Under the pieces are notes generated by a model that searched no databases, was not told the DNA's origin, and saw nothing but the letters and a program-made list of their open reading frames with translations. A stretch of DNA of 64,000 bases from Hyphomicrobiales bacterium. Its GTDB lineage: Bacteria; Pseudomonadota; Alphaproteobacteria; Rhizobiales; Rhizobiaceae. The position numbers and the translations under genes are program-made. The stretch is from positions 62,001 to 126,000 of the forward strand of contig UCKS01000034.1 in NCBI GenBank assembly GCA_900473045.1. The letters run 5' to 3'. How positions within the stretch are numbered: the first letter of the stretch is position 1; every line of letters begins with the position of its first letter. Positions 35,593-42,830 of the stretch are shown here, piece after piece.

Positions 35593-36660
35593 GTGGACGA
35601 TAGAACCTATACGGCACAGGCGCTCATCGACCTCGCCGACCCGCAGGCCGTGATTGCTGAACTCTGCAATCACATGCTCGAACACAACGCCGAGATCAGC
35701 GGCGAAGCCGGTGATGTGCTGCTGCGCCTTTCCGGCTGCAGCGCCCGCTTTTCCACCGAGGGGGCGCTGACACGTATCGATATCGAAGCACCGGACTTCG
35801 AGCACCTTTATTTCGCGCGTTTGACCGTTGCATCCCATATCCTCGAATTCGCGGAGGAAGCCGCGCCGGCGATCTGTTGGAGCGGCGACCATGACGATGC
35901 CGCACGGCCGCCGAATTTTCAAATCCTGACGGTTACCGGCTGCATGGACGTGACACCGCATATGCGCCGCATCACCTTCCGCTGCGAGAACGCCGCCCGT
36001 TTTGCCCGTCTCGATGCCCTGCATCTGAACCTGCTGATCCAGCAACCCGGCCTTGCGGAGCCGCAATGGCCCTTCGTCGGGACAAGCGGCATCATCGAGT
36101 GGAAGCGGCCGGATTTGAAGCCGTCGCTGCGAAAATACACCGTGCGCTCGGTGGATCTGGCAACCGGTCAACTCGATATCGATTTCGTGCTGCATGCCGA
36201 TGCCGGACCGGGATCGAGCTTTGCCGAAACCGTGAGCATCGGCACGGACGTGGGCGTCCTCGGCCCCGGCGGCGGCGGGCTTGCGGATGCAGACTGGTAT
36301 CTGTTTGCCGGCGACGAGACCGCTCTTCCAGCCATTGCCCGCATGCTGGAAAACCTGCCCGCCGATGCGGCCGGCATCACCTATCTCGAAGTTTCCGGCA
36401 CTGCCGAAATCCAGAACCTGCACAAGCCTGCGGCCGTCGATATTCACTGGCTGATCCGCAACGGGGAGAAATTCGGGGCGCTGCTTGTCGAGGCCGTGAG
36501 CGCAACGCCACAGCCGCAGGGCGACCAAAATATCTACCTTTGGGCCGCCTGCGAATTCGCAGCCTTCAAAACCATCCGGCAGTTCGCCCGCCAAACCTGG
36601 AAACTGAAAAACGAACGCCATCTTGTCGTTGCCTACTGGCGAGACGGCAAGACATTGTGA
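35593..36660 (+). CDS. siderophore-interacting protein (ferric-siderophore reductase) with DUF2218 domain
   Basis: A 355-residue cytoplasmic flavoprotein. The N-terminal 95 residues look like a DUF2218 domain (LIDLADPQAVIAELCNHMLEHN...LYFARLTVASHILEFA). Then come the SIP FAD-binding barrel (ILTVTGCMDVTPHMRRITFRCENAARF, RKYTVRSVDLATGQLDIDFVLH, GPGSSFAE) and the NAD-binding SIP lobe (WYLFAGDETALPAIARMLENLP, ending WKLKNERHLVVAYWRDG). Such proteins release iron by reduction. The start is a GTG 12 bases after the preceding stop. It is the last gene of the receptor operon. Confidence 0.9.
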   Translation: MDDRTYTAQALIDLADPQAVIAELCNHMLEHNAEISGEAGDVLLRLSGCSARFSTEGALTRIDIEAPDFEHLYFARLTVASHILEFAEEAAPAICWSGDHDDAARPPNFQILTVTGCMDVTPHMRRITFRCENAARFARLDALHLNLLIQQPGLAEPQWPFVGTSGIIEWKRPDLKPSLRKYTVRSVDLATGQLDIDFVLHADAGPGSSFAETVSIGTDVGVLGPGGGGLADADWYLFAGDETALPAIARMLENLPADAAGITYLEVSGTAEIQNLHKPAAVDIHWLIRNGEKFGALLVEAVSATPQPQGDQNIYLWAACEFAAFKTIRQFARQTWKLKNERHLVVAYWRDGKTL

Positions 36661-37041
36661 AATCTCGCCTTCGGCGGCCAAGTCGAAGGTGTCACCCGCA
36701 CATCGTGACATCCGGGTTGGAATTATCGGCACTTGAAAAGCTCATCATCGAGCGCGAACGACAATGCCGGCGCCTCAGAATTCGGCAAATACAAATTTCG
36801 CTGAGGCGACCTCAATATGAGGATTACCCCTATTGAAATCGCATTTTCGAAATCCCATTTGTTTTTGGCGAGCAGCGACCGAGGTAATCCGGGCCGCATT
36901 CTCCCGGAACGATTGGCGATCCAATCCAGCGGGTGCAGTTGTATTGCCGACGAGGCCTCTGGCGTTAAAGCGCTGGAGAGTTTTACTATGTCTGCACTAA
37001 TCATCTAGTTTTTTCAAAAGTGTGCAGTAGTATGTGCCCTC
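36661..37041. other. gene-free stretch upstream of the Rrf2 regulator
   Basis: About 380 bases of lower GC than the neighbours. A 93-codon frame on the minus strand (36723-37004) has no recognisable product or ribosome-binding site. The only structure seen is the inverted repeat next to the Rrf2 start. Confidence 0.4.
36984..37032. promoter_or_regulatory. imperfect inverted repeat upstream of the Rrf2 gene (candidate autoregulatory site)
   Basis: TACTA-(TGT)-CTGCAC at 36984-36997 is mirrored by GTGTGCAGTAGTA at 37020-37032. The second arm ends ten bases before the start codon. Rrf2 regulators commonly bind such sites in their own promoters; binding here is an inference. Confidence 0.35.
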
Positions 37042-37503
37042 ATGATGGACACACGCTTCTCTTCGGCCCTGCAGATCATTATTACAGTCGCCGTCAATGA
37101 AAAGAACAACACGCGCTCGACGAGCGATGCACTGGCAGCGAAGCTCGATGCCAGGCCCAGTCTGGTGCGCAAATTGGTAGCGCCACTGATGCACAAGGAA
37201 ATCCTTGTGTCGTCGGAAGGCTATCAGGGTGGATATAGACTTGGGCGGCCGGCTGGCGCGATTTACCTGAGCGAGATTTACCTTGCCGTCATGCCGGACA
37301 AGAAAATCTGGGGCACGCGCGACGACATTCCCGCCGATTGCTTCATTTCAAGCAACATGAATGAATGGTCGGCAACACTCAGCAAAAAGGCGGAACAAGC
37401 CTTGCTGGGCCTTCTGGGGGAAAAATCGGTGGAGGATGCCATCTCGGAACTGGCGCATATCGACGGCGGCAAATGTCCGGTGGGAAGGGCGATTGCGCCC
37501 TGA
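37042..37503 (+). CDS. Rrf2 family transcriptional regulator
   Basis: A 153-residue Rrf2-type winged-helix repressor. The DNA-binding part is SSALQIIITVAVNEKNNTRSTSDALAAKLDARPSLVRKLVAPLMHKEIL, followed by the wing GYQGGYRLGRPAGAIYLSEIYLAV. It has only two Cys (PADCF and GGKCPVG) instead of the three clustered Cys of Fe-S members such as RirA or IscR. It therefore belongs to the YwnA-like group that probably senses redox by thiols. ATGs at 37042 and 37045 are both possible. It is a single gene, convergent with the porin. Confidence 0.87.
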   Translation: MMDTRFSSALQIIITVAVNEKNNTRSTSDALAAKLDARPSLVRKLVAPLMHKEILVSSEGYQGGYRLGRPAGAIYLSEIYLAVMPDKKIWGTRDDIPADCFISSNMNEWSATLSKKAEQALLGLLGEKSVEDAISELAHIDGGKCPVGRAIAP

Positions 37504-37643
37504 GACCGCCGCCTGATGCGGCCGTGTGGGACGGCCGGAGGGAGCCGGACCGTCCCCGTCACTGATCGGAGGTCAATCAAATCCGTGACGAACCGTTGGT
37601 CAGCCGCACCTTTGGCGCGGCTAACCGGATGTCGAACGGCGAC

Positions 37644-38645
37644 TTAGAAATCGCGCTGCAGACGGACGAAGCCGAGAACTTCGTCGTTACCATTGTCTTC
37701 GTCGTGATACTGAAGGCTCACCTTGCTGCGGAGACCATCGGTGATCTGGTAGTCGACAGTCACGCCGCCTGTCCAGGCATCGCCACCACCGAAGCTGTTG
37801 CCGTTCAGATCGATGTTGTTGAAGTACTGAACGCCAGGTGTGATTGCGAACTTTTCGTTGATCTTCAGTTCGTACTGAGCGCCAACAGTCCACTCGGACT
37901 CTTCGTAGTAGTAGTTGGCACCGGTAGCATATGCACCGTAGATGCCGAGCTGGCCTGGGCCGAGATCGGCATAGATGATTGCGCGGACGGCGCCTTCTTC
38001 GCTATCGGTATCATAACCGCCAAGCAGGTACGCGGTGACAATGCCGACCGTACCCGAAACCTGGCCAGTGATGCCGACATTGTTCGGACGCGCGGTGTCT
38101 TCCAGCTCTTCCACTGCGATACCGGCCTTGAACGCGTCGGTTTCGTACTGGTAGCGAATGGCGTTGTGACGGGTCTCGTTGCTGGCGATAACGTCGGTTT
38201 CGCCGCTCAAGTCGTCATCCCACCAGCTGTACTGCATACCAAAGCGCAGTCCGGCAATTTCGATGTAAGCCTGGTCGAGGAACGTGTCGTTATCCGAAGA
38301 ACCGGACGAATCCCGGGCGTTCGTACGCAGGGCAACGAGGCTCGACAGCGTGCCGAATTCGGTGTCGTTCTTGGCTTCGAACTCGAGCTGAGCGCGCGTG
38401 AAGGTGTTCCAGTCAGACGTACCCGACTGATCACGGCCGAAGTCGGTCTGAAAACGGATGTAACCGCCGATTTTCAGGCAGGTTTCTGTTCCCGGGATGT
38501 AGAAGTAGCCAGTGCCGAACGCGTCGCAGACGCGGACGTATTCCATTGGCTCGGGTTCAGCAGCAACGATAGCGTCGGCGGCAAATGCGCCGTTTGCTGT
38601 GGTCAAGGCCGCAGCGGAGGCAAAAAGAATAGCCTTCATAGTCAT
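37644..38645 (-). CDS. outer-membrane porin (rhizobial RopA-like, Porin_2 family)
   Basis: A 333-residue porin with a cleavable signal peptide (MTMKAILFASAAALTTANGAFAAD). The diagnostic rhizobial porin opening is EPMEYVRVCDAFGTGYFYIPGTETCLKIGGYIRFQ. Alternating strands rich in Tyr/Gly follow, and the protein ends in the outer-membrane signature VRLQRDF with C-terminal Phe. The frame continues upstream of 38645, but only that ATG gives a signal peptide at the N terminus. A hairpin (37600-37626) lies after the stop. A CTGTAA-N9-TTACAG repeat is found 133 bases upstream of the start. Confidence 0.93.
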   Translation of the reverse strand: MTMKAILFASAAALTTANGAFAADAIVAAEPEPMEYVRVCDAFGTGYFYIPGTETCLKIGGYIRFQTDFGRDQSGTSDWNTFTRAQLEFEAKNDTEFGTLSSLVALRTNARDSSGSSDNDTFLDQAYIEIAGLRFGMQYSWWDDDLSGETDVIASNETRHNAIRYQYETDAFKAGIAVEELEDTARPNNVGITGQVSGTVGIVTAYLLGGYDTDSEEGAVRAIIYADLGPGQLGIYGAYATGANYYYEESEWTVGAQYELKINEKFAITPGVQYFNNIDLNGNSFGGGDAWTGGVTVDYQITDGLRSKVSLQYHDEDNGNDEVLGFVRLQRDF

Positions 38646-38777
38646 TTCGGATCCAATCAAGTTTCGATTGGGCACAGGTTTTCGCGGCTGAAAAATCAGC
38701 GTCCCCCACCCCAGATATCGATTCAAGCCCCAATGGCAGCGGTCGCAACCGCACGCCGAGATTACATAGGCAAAGAA

Positions 38778-38798
38778 CTGTAACAATCAAAATTACAG
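38778..38798. promoter_or_regulatory. CTGTAA-N9-TTACAG inverted repeat upstream of the porin
   Basis: A perfect six-base inverted repeat spaced by nine bases in an AT-rich stretch. Size and spacing (centre to centre 15 bases) fit a dimeric regulator. Which protein binds it is unknown. Confidence 0.35.
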
Positions 38799-39162
38799 TC
38801 TTAATCTGTCATATTTACGGGTTGAGATTGTGAGTGTTGCCGAAACGCAACGGCGGGAGAACCGCGATCGTGAGCACCCTCACTACCTTGAATGGGTACC
38901 GAAGTCACATCACAAACCAGAGAGGGTGTGACCGGTAACATCTTGTACGGTTCATGTAGTGTCCCTTACCCCAGACTGCAAGTCAGATGCGTTGACGTTT
39001 TCGTGAAGCAGGCCAAAACGGCACAATGCGCACGAATCTTGCGACCCAATCCGAGCCCGCGCAGTATTATAAGCCAACGGCTCCGGCTGGATTGTGAGGG
39101 CGCTCAATAACGAATCACTCAGCCATCCCCGTTCCAAAGGCATCGCGCCAAGCGAATCGCGC

Positions 39163-39191
39163 TTGACACGGCATCGATGCCCGTATTTTAA
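39163..39191 (+). promoter_or_regulatory. promoter of the amiC operon
   Basis: A consensus TTGACA (39163-39168) and TTTTAA (39186-39191) are separated by 17 bases; an overlapping TATTTT gives a shorter alternative. The predicted start is near 39198, about 115 bases before amiC, leaving a structured leader. Confidence 0.5.
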
Positions 39192-39249
39192 TCCTGCCGA
39201 CAGATTAAGCACTTCCTTGACATGACCCTATGGTCGACGGGCAGTTTGG

Positions 39250-39297
39250 CCCCACGATGCTCCCATCACAGATGGGCCCGGCGTCGTGGGGTTTTTG
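39250..39297 (+). terminator. intrinsic terminator in the amiC leader
   Basis: CCCCACGA (39250-39257) pairs with TCGTGGGG (39284-39291), enclosing an inner CCCAT/ATGGG hairpin and followed by TTTTTGGTTTTT. A small GGGC-AGTTTG-GCCC hairpin at 39239-39252 shares bases with the left arm, so the two structures exclude each other. Confidence 0.65.
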
Positions 39298-39312
39298 GTT
39301 TTTGGCGGAACG

Positions 39313-40449
39313 ATGAACAACACGGTCAAAATAGGCATCCTTTATTCCACGACCGGCCCCTATGCCGAGATCGGGCGCGACGCCCGCGACGGCGCCGATT
39401 TTGCGATCGAAGAACTTCGCGCCACCCATGGCAAAGCCATCGAGCCGGTCGTCATCGATCCCCATGCCGAGATCGCCGCCTATCTCGAAGGGGCCCGTGC
39501 GATGCTGCGCGACCATGGCTGCCGTCACATCGTCGGCACCATCACTTCGCTGGCCCGCAAGGAAGTCATTCCACTTGTCGAAAAACATGACGGCCTGCTC
39601 TGGTACATGTGCCCCTATGAGGGCTTCGAAGCCAATGACAATGTCATCTATACCGGCGGCTGTCCCAACCAGCATCTCTTGCCGCTGTTCGACTATCTGA
39701 TCCCGCGCTTTGGACGCCGCCCCTATCTGGTCGGTGCCAATTATGTCTGGGGCTGGGAAATGAACCGGCTTGCCCGCGAACTGATCGAGGACGCCGGCGG
39801 CGAGGTGCTCGGTGAACGATACCTGCCGCTGGAGGAAACAGCGGTCGAGCGCATCGTGCTGGATATCGAGCAGCGCCGCCCGAGCTTTATCCTCAACAAC
39901 TTCATCGGCCCGTCCAGCTACGCCTTTCTCGCTGCCATCCGCGCGCTTGGCGCGCGCAATCCGGCCTTCCTCCCGGAAAACTGCCCGGTCGTCAGCTGCG
40001 ACCTGCAGGAAAGCGAACTCCCCCATATCGGCCTCGGGGTCGCCACGGGCCAGCTCTGCGCCGCCGCCTATTTCGATACGGTCGCGACACCGGAAAATGC
40101 CGTCTTCAAAGCGCAGGTTGCAGCCAAATTTGGCAGCCAGCGGCGCATCTCCAGCGTCTTTGCCAGCGCCTATGCTTCGGTCAAGCTTTGCGCCGAGGCC
40201 ATCATCACCGCCGGAACGGATGACCCGATGGCGGTGTCGCGTCTGCTGTCGGCAGCGCCCCGGCCAACTGTTCTCGGTCCGATCCTGATCAATCCCGATA
40301 CCCGCCATGCCGCCCTGCCTTTCCATCTCGGCCGGATCAACGATGAAGGTGGTTTCGATATCATCGCCGCACAGCCGGCCATCGCCGCCGATCCCTATCT
40401 CACCCGCCGCCGCGCCCGTCCGCCGGAACAGTTGAGGGTTGTGTCATGA
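39313..40449 (+). CDS. amiC: AmiC-like amide sensor / periplasmic-binding-fold protein
   Basis: A 378-residue type I periplasmic-binding-fold protein without a signal peptide. It reads like AmiC, the cytoplasmic amide sensor of Pseudomonas: VKIGILYSTTGPYAEIGRDARDGADFAIEEL, VGTITSLARKEVIPLVEKHDGLLWYMCPYEGFE and YVWGWEMNRLARELIEDAGGEVLGERYLPLEE. It also resembles urea/short-amide binding proteins, but lacks an export signal. The start at 39313 is preceded by GGCGGAACG and a leader terminator. Its stop overlaps amiR by four bases (ATGA), matching the AmiC-AmiR partnership in which AmiC holds AmiR inactive. Confidence 0.87.
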   Translation: MNNTVKIGILYSTTGPYAEIGRDARDGADFAIEELRATHGKAIEPVVIDPHAEIAAYLEGARAMLRDHGCRHIVGTITSLARKEVIPLVEKHDGLLWYMCPYEGFEANDNVIYTGGCPNQHLLPLFDYLIPRFGRRPYLVGANYVWGWEMNRLARELIEDAGGEVLGERYLPLEETAVERIVLDIEQRRPSFILNNFIGPSSYAFLAAIRALGARNPAFLPENCPVVSCDLQESELPHIGLGVATGQLCAAAYFDTVATPENAVFKAQVAAKFGSQRRISSVFASAYASVKLCAEAIITAGTDDPMAVSRLLSAAPRPTVLGPILINPDTRHAALPFHLGRINDEGGFDIIAAQPAIAADPYLTRRRARPPEQLRVVS

Positions 40450-41027
40450 GGGAAACACCGAACTTTACCGGCTGGCGCGCTACGATCCTGCACCGGGAAG
40501 ACAACACCACCGAACGCCTGACCCGCCAGCTGAAGCTGATCGGATTTCAGGTGACGGTGCAATGGCAACCGCTCGACGCCACCGACCTGCCGGATATCAT
40601 CCTGGTTGATGCCGATCAGGGCTGGGACGGTCTTTTGCCCTGGAGCGACGAAAATGCCCCACGACCGCTGGTGGCCCTGCTCGGTTCCGAAGCGCCCGGC
40701 CGTATCGCCTGGGCGATGGAACAGGGCACCAGCGCCATCATCGCCAAACCGCTGGCCTCCTCGGCCGTCTATCCGGCTTTGGTCATGGCGCTCGGCATCC
40801 ACCGCGAGCGCAAGGCCGTGATCGACAAGCTGAACCATCTGGAAGAGCGCGTCCGGCTGCGGCCACTGGTGCATGCCGCCGTCGAGCGCATCATTGCCGA
40901 GCGCAAGGTCGACGAGGAGCTCGCCTACACGATCCTGCGCAATTGCGCGATGCGGCGCCGGATGCCGATGGAACAGGTCGCGGCCTCGATCCTCGGTGGC
41001 GCCGAGCCCATGCCGGAGGCCGGTTGA
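40446..41027 (+). CDS. amiR: AmiR-like ANTAR-domain antitermination regulator
   Basis: A 193-residue protein. The N-terminal pseudo-receiver domain (RATILHREDNTTERLTRQLKLIGFQVTVQW...PDIILVDADQGW) lacks a normal phosphorylation site. A coiled linker leads to the C-terminal ANTAR RNA-binding domain (VDEELAYTILRNCAMRRRMPMEQVAASIL). AmiR binds leader RNA and prevents termination when amides release it from AmiC. It overlaps amiC by four bases and shares one base with the next gene's ATG (TGATG), giving tight coupling. The leader terminator upstream of amiC is its likely target. Confidence 0.88.
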   Translation: MRETPNFTGWRATILHREDNTTERLTRQLKLIGFQVTVQWQPLDATDLPDIILVDADQGWDGLLPWSDENAPRPLVALLGSEAPGRIAWAMEQGTSAIIAKPLASSAVYPALVMALGIHRERKAVIDKLNHLEERVRLRPLVHAAVERIIAERKVDEELAYTILRNCAMRRRMPMEQVAASILGGAEPMPEAG

Positions 41028-41875
41028 TGCGCATCCTGAAAAACATGATCCGTCAGCCGTCGGCGCTGTTCGGCCTGGCGATCGTCGCCCTGGTCATCTT
41101 CATGGCGGTCGCGGCCCCACTGATCGCCCCTTACAACCCCGATGAACAGATGTTTGACGGCTTGACGCTGGAAGGCGCGCCGATGCCGCCGAGTGCCCAG
41201 TTCCTGCTCGGCACCGACACGCTCGGTCGCGACCTGTTCTCGCGTCTCCTCTACGGAGCCCGCACTTCGCTCATCATCGGCCTCGTTGCCAATGGCATTG
41301 CCGTGACGATCGGACTGCTGATCGGCATCCTGTCCGGATATATGCGCGGTTTCGTCGGCAATGCGCTGATGCGCTTCACCGACCTGATGATGGCCTTTCC
41401 GGCTCTGCTTCTGGCCATCGTGCTGGCCGCGCTGTTGCGTCCCAGTCTCTGGATCGTTGCGATGGTGATTGCGCTGGTCAACTGGGTGCAGGTCGCCCGC
41501 ATCGTCTATACCGAGACCCGCGGCCTGGTGGAGCGCGACTTCATCCGGGCCGAACGCTCGCTCGGGGCCGGCCATGTCCGCATCCTGTTTCATCACATCC
41601 TGCCGCATCTGATGCCGACGGCGATCGTCTGGGGCACGCTCGGCATTGCCACGACGGTGCTTCTGGAAGCGACACTCTCCTTCCTCGGCATTGGCGTGCA
41701 GCCGCCAACGCCCTCCTGGGGCAATATCATCTTCGAAAGCCAGAGCTATTTCCAGGCGGCCCCCTGGCTGGTGTTCATTCCCGGTGCCGTCATCCTGTTG
41801 ACCGCGCTCTCCTTCAATCTGGTCGGCGATGCGCTGCGCGATATTCTCGACCCGACCCAGCGCGGGAGGGGTTGA
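41027..41875 (+). CDS. ABC transporter permease (DppC/OppC type)
   Basis: A 282-residue inner-membrane permease with about six helices. It has the DppC-type N terminus (IRQPSALFGLAIVALVIFMAVAAPLIAPYNP), the FLLGTDTLGRDLFSRLLYGARTSL motif and the EAA loop RAERSLGAGHVRILFHHILPHLM. It ends in SFNLVGDALRDILDP, the universal DppC closing phrase. The start codon overlaps the amiR stop. With the next permease it forms the channel for the operon's substrate, presumably short amides. Confidence 0.94.
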   Translation: MRILKNMIRQPSALFGLAIVALVIFMAVAAPLIAPYNPDEQMFDGLTLEGAPMPPSAQFLLGTDTLGRDLFSRLLYGARTSLIIGLVANGIAVTIGLLIGILSGYMRGFVGNALMRFTDLMMAFPALLLAIVLAALLRPSLWIVAMVIALVNWVQVARIVYTETRGLVERDFIRAERSLGAGHVRILFHHILPHLMPTAIVWGTLGIATTVLLEATLSFLGIGVQPPTPSWGNIIFESQSYFQAAPWLVFIPGAVILLTALSFNLVGDALRDILDPTQRGRG

Positions 41876-41876
41876 G

Positions 41877-42797
41877 ATGATCTTTCTGATCCTGCGGCGG
41901 CTCGTCCAGACGGCGCTGATCCTGTTCGGCGTTGCGGCCATCACTTTCCTGCTGCTCTACGCCCTGCCCGCCGATCCCGCCCGGATGATCGCCGGCCGCA
42001 GCGCCACCGCCCAGACGGTCGCCAATATCCGCCATGAACTCGGCCTTGATCAGTCGCTGCTGGCGCAGTTCTGGAATTATCTGAAGGGCCTTGCCGAGGG
42101 CAATCTCGGCCGTTCCTATGCGCAGAAGACCGATGTCGGCGCGCTGATCGCGGCCCGGCTTCCGGCAACGCTGATCCTGATGGCGGCCGGTATCTTCGTC
42201 GAGGTGGTGCTCGGCCTTCTGCTCGGCGTTATCGCTGCCGTCCGCCGGGGCGGGCCGGTCGATCGCTTCGTGATGATGGCCTCGTTCGTCGGCGTATCGG
42301 CACCGCAGTTCGTCGCCGCCCTCCTGCTTCTCTATGTTTTTGCGGTGACGCTCGCCTGGTTCCCGATGAGCGGCTTCGGCACCTTCGCCCATGTCGTGCT
42401 GCCGGCCACCACGCTCGGCATTCTCGGCGCCGGCTGGTATGCGCGCATGGTGCGCTCGGCGATGATCGACGTGCTCAATCAGGATTACGTCCGCACCGCC
42501 CGCGCCAAGGGCCTGTCGTCTGCCCGCATCGTCTTTCGCCATGCGCTGCCGAATGCGCTTTTGCCGATCATCGCCATGATCGGCATCGATATCGGCCAGT
42601 TCATGAGCGGCGTCGTGGTGGTCGAGGCCGTTTATGGCTGGCCCGGCATCGGCCAGCTCGCCTGGCAGGCGATCCAGCAGGTCGATATTCCGATCATCAT
42701 GGGCGTGACGCTGGTTTCAGCGCTGGCCATCGTCATCGGCAATCTCGTCGCCGATCTGATCGCGCCACTCATCGATCCGCGCATTCGTGCGCGCTAG
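41877..42797 (+). CDS. ABC transporter permease (DppB/OppB type)
   Basis: A 306-residue permease with the DppB N terminus (ILRRLVQTALILFGVAAITFLLLYALPADPARMIAG), the substrate-side LGLDQSLLAQFWNYLKGLAEGNLGRS, the EAA loop RTARAKGLSSARIVFRHALPNALLPI and VYGWPGIGQLAWQAIQQVDIPIIMG near the end. Its ATG begins one base after the preceding stop codon (TTGAG-ATG). The DppC gene preceding the DppB gene is the reverse of the usual order. Confidence 0.94.
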   Translation: MIFLILRRLVQTALILFGVAAITFLLLYALPADPARMIAGRSATAQTVANIRHELGLDQSLLAQFWNYLKGLAEGNLGRSYAQKTDVGALIAARLPATLILMAAGIFVEVVLGLLLGVIAAVRRGGPVDRFVMMASFVGVSAPQFVAALLLLYVFAVTLAWFPMSGFGTFAHVVLPATTLGILGAGWYARMVRSAMIDVLNQDYVRTARAKGLSSARIVFRHALPNALLPIIAMIGIDIGQFMSGVVVVEAVYGWPGIGQLAWQAIQQVDIPIIMGVTLVSALAIVIGNLVADLIAPLIDPRIRAR

Positions 42798-42830
42798 TCC
42801 ATATCAGCAACCAAAAAGGGGAACTTCAAA

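Larger units (their letters stand above)
38646..39312. other. divergent regulatory region between porin and amiC
   Basis: About 670 bases without a credible gene. The left half holds the presumed porin promoter and the CTGTAA repeat. The right half holds the amiC promoter and its leader terminator. A 72-codon frame at 38892-39110 has no ribosome-binding site or recognisable product. Confidence 0.5.

Noticed and set aside
36723-37004. 93-codon frame on the minus strand before the Rrf2 gene
   Set aside because: It has no ribosome-binding site, no recognisable motif, and overlaps the presumed Rrf2 promoter and inverted repeat.
38892-39110. 72-codon frame between porin and amiC
   Set aside because: It lacks a ribosome-binding site and has the composition of non-coding DNA; it lies in a divergent regulatory region.
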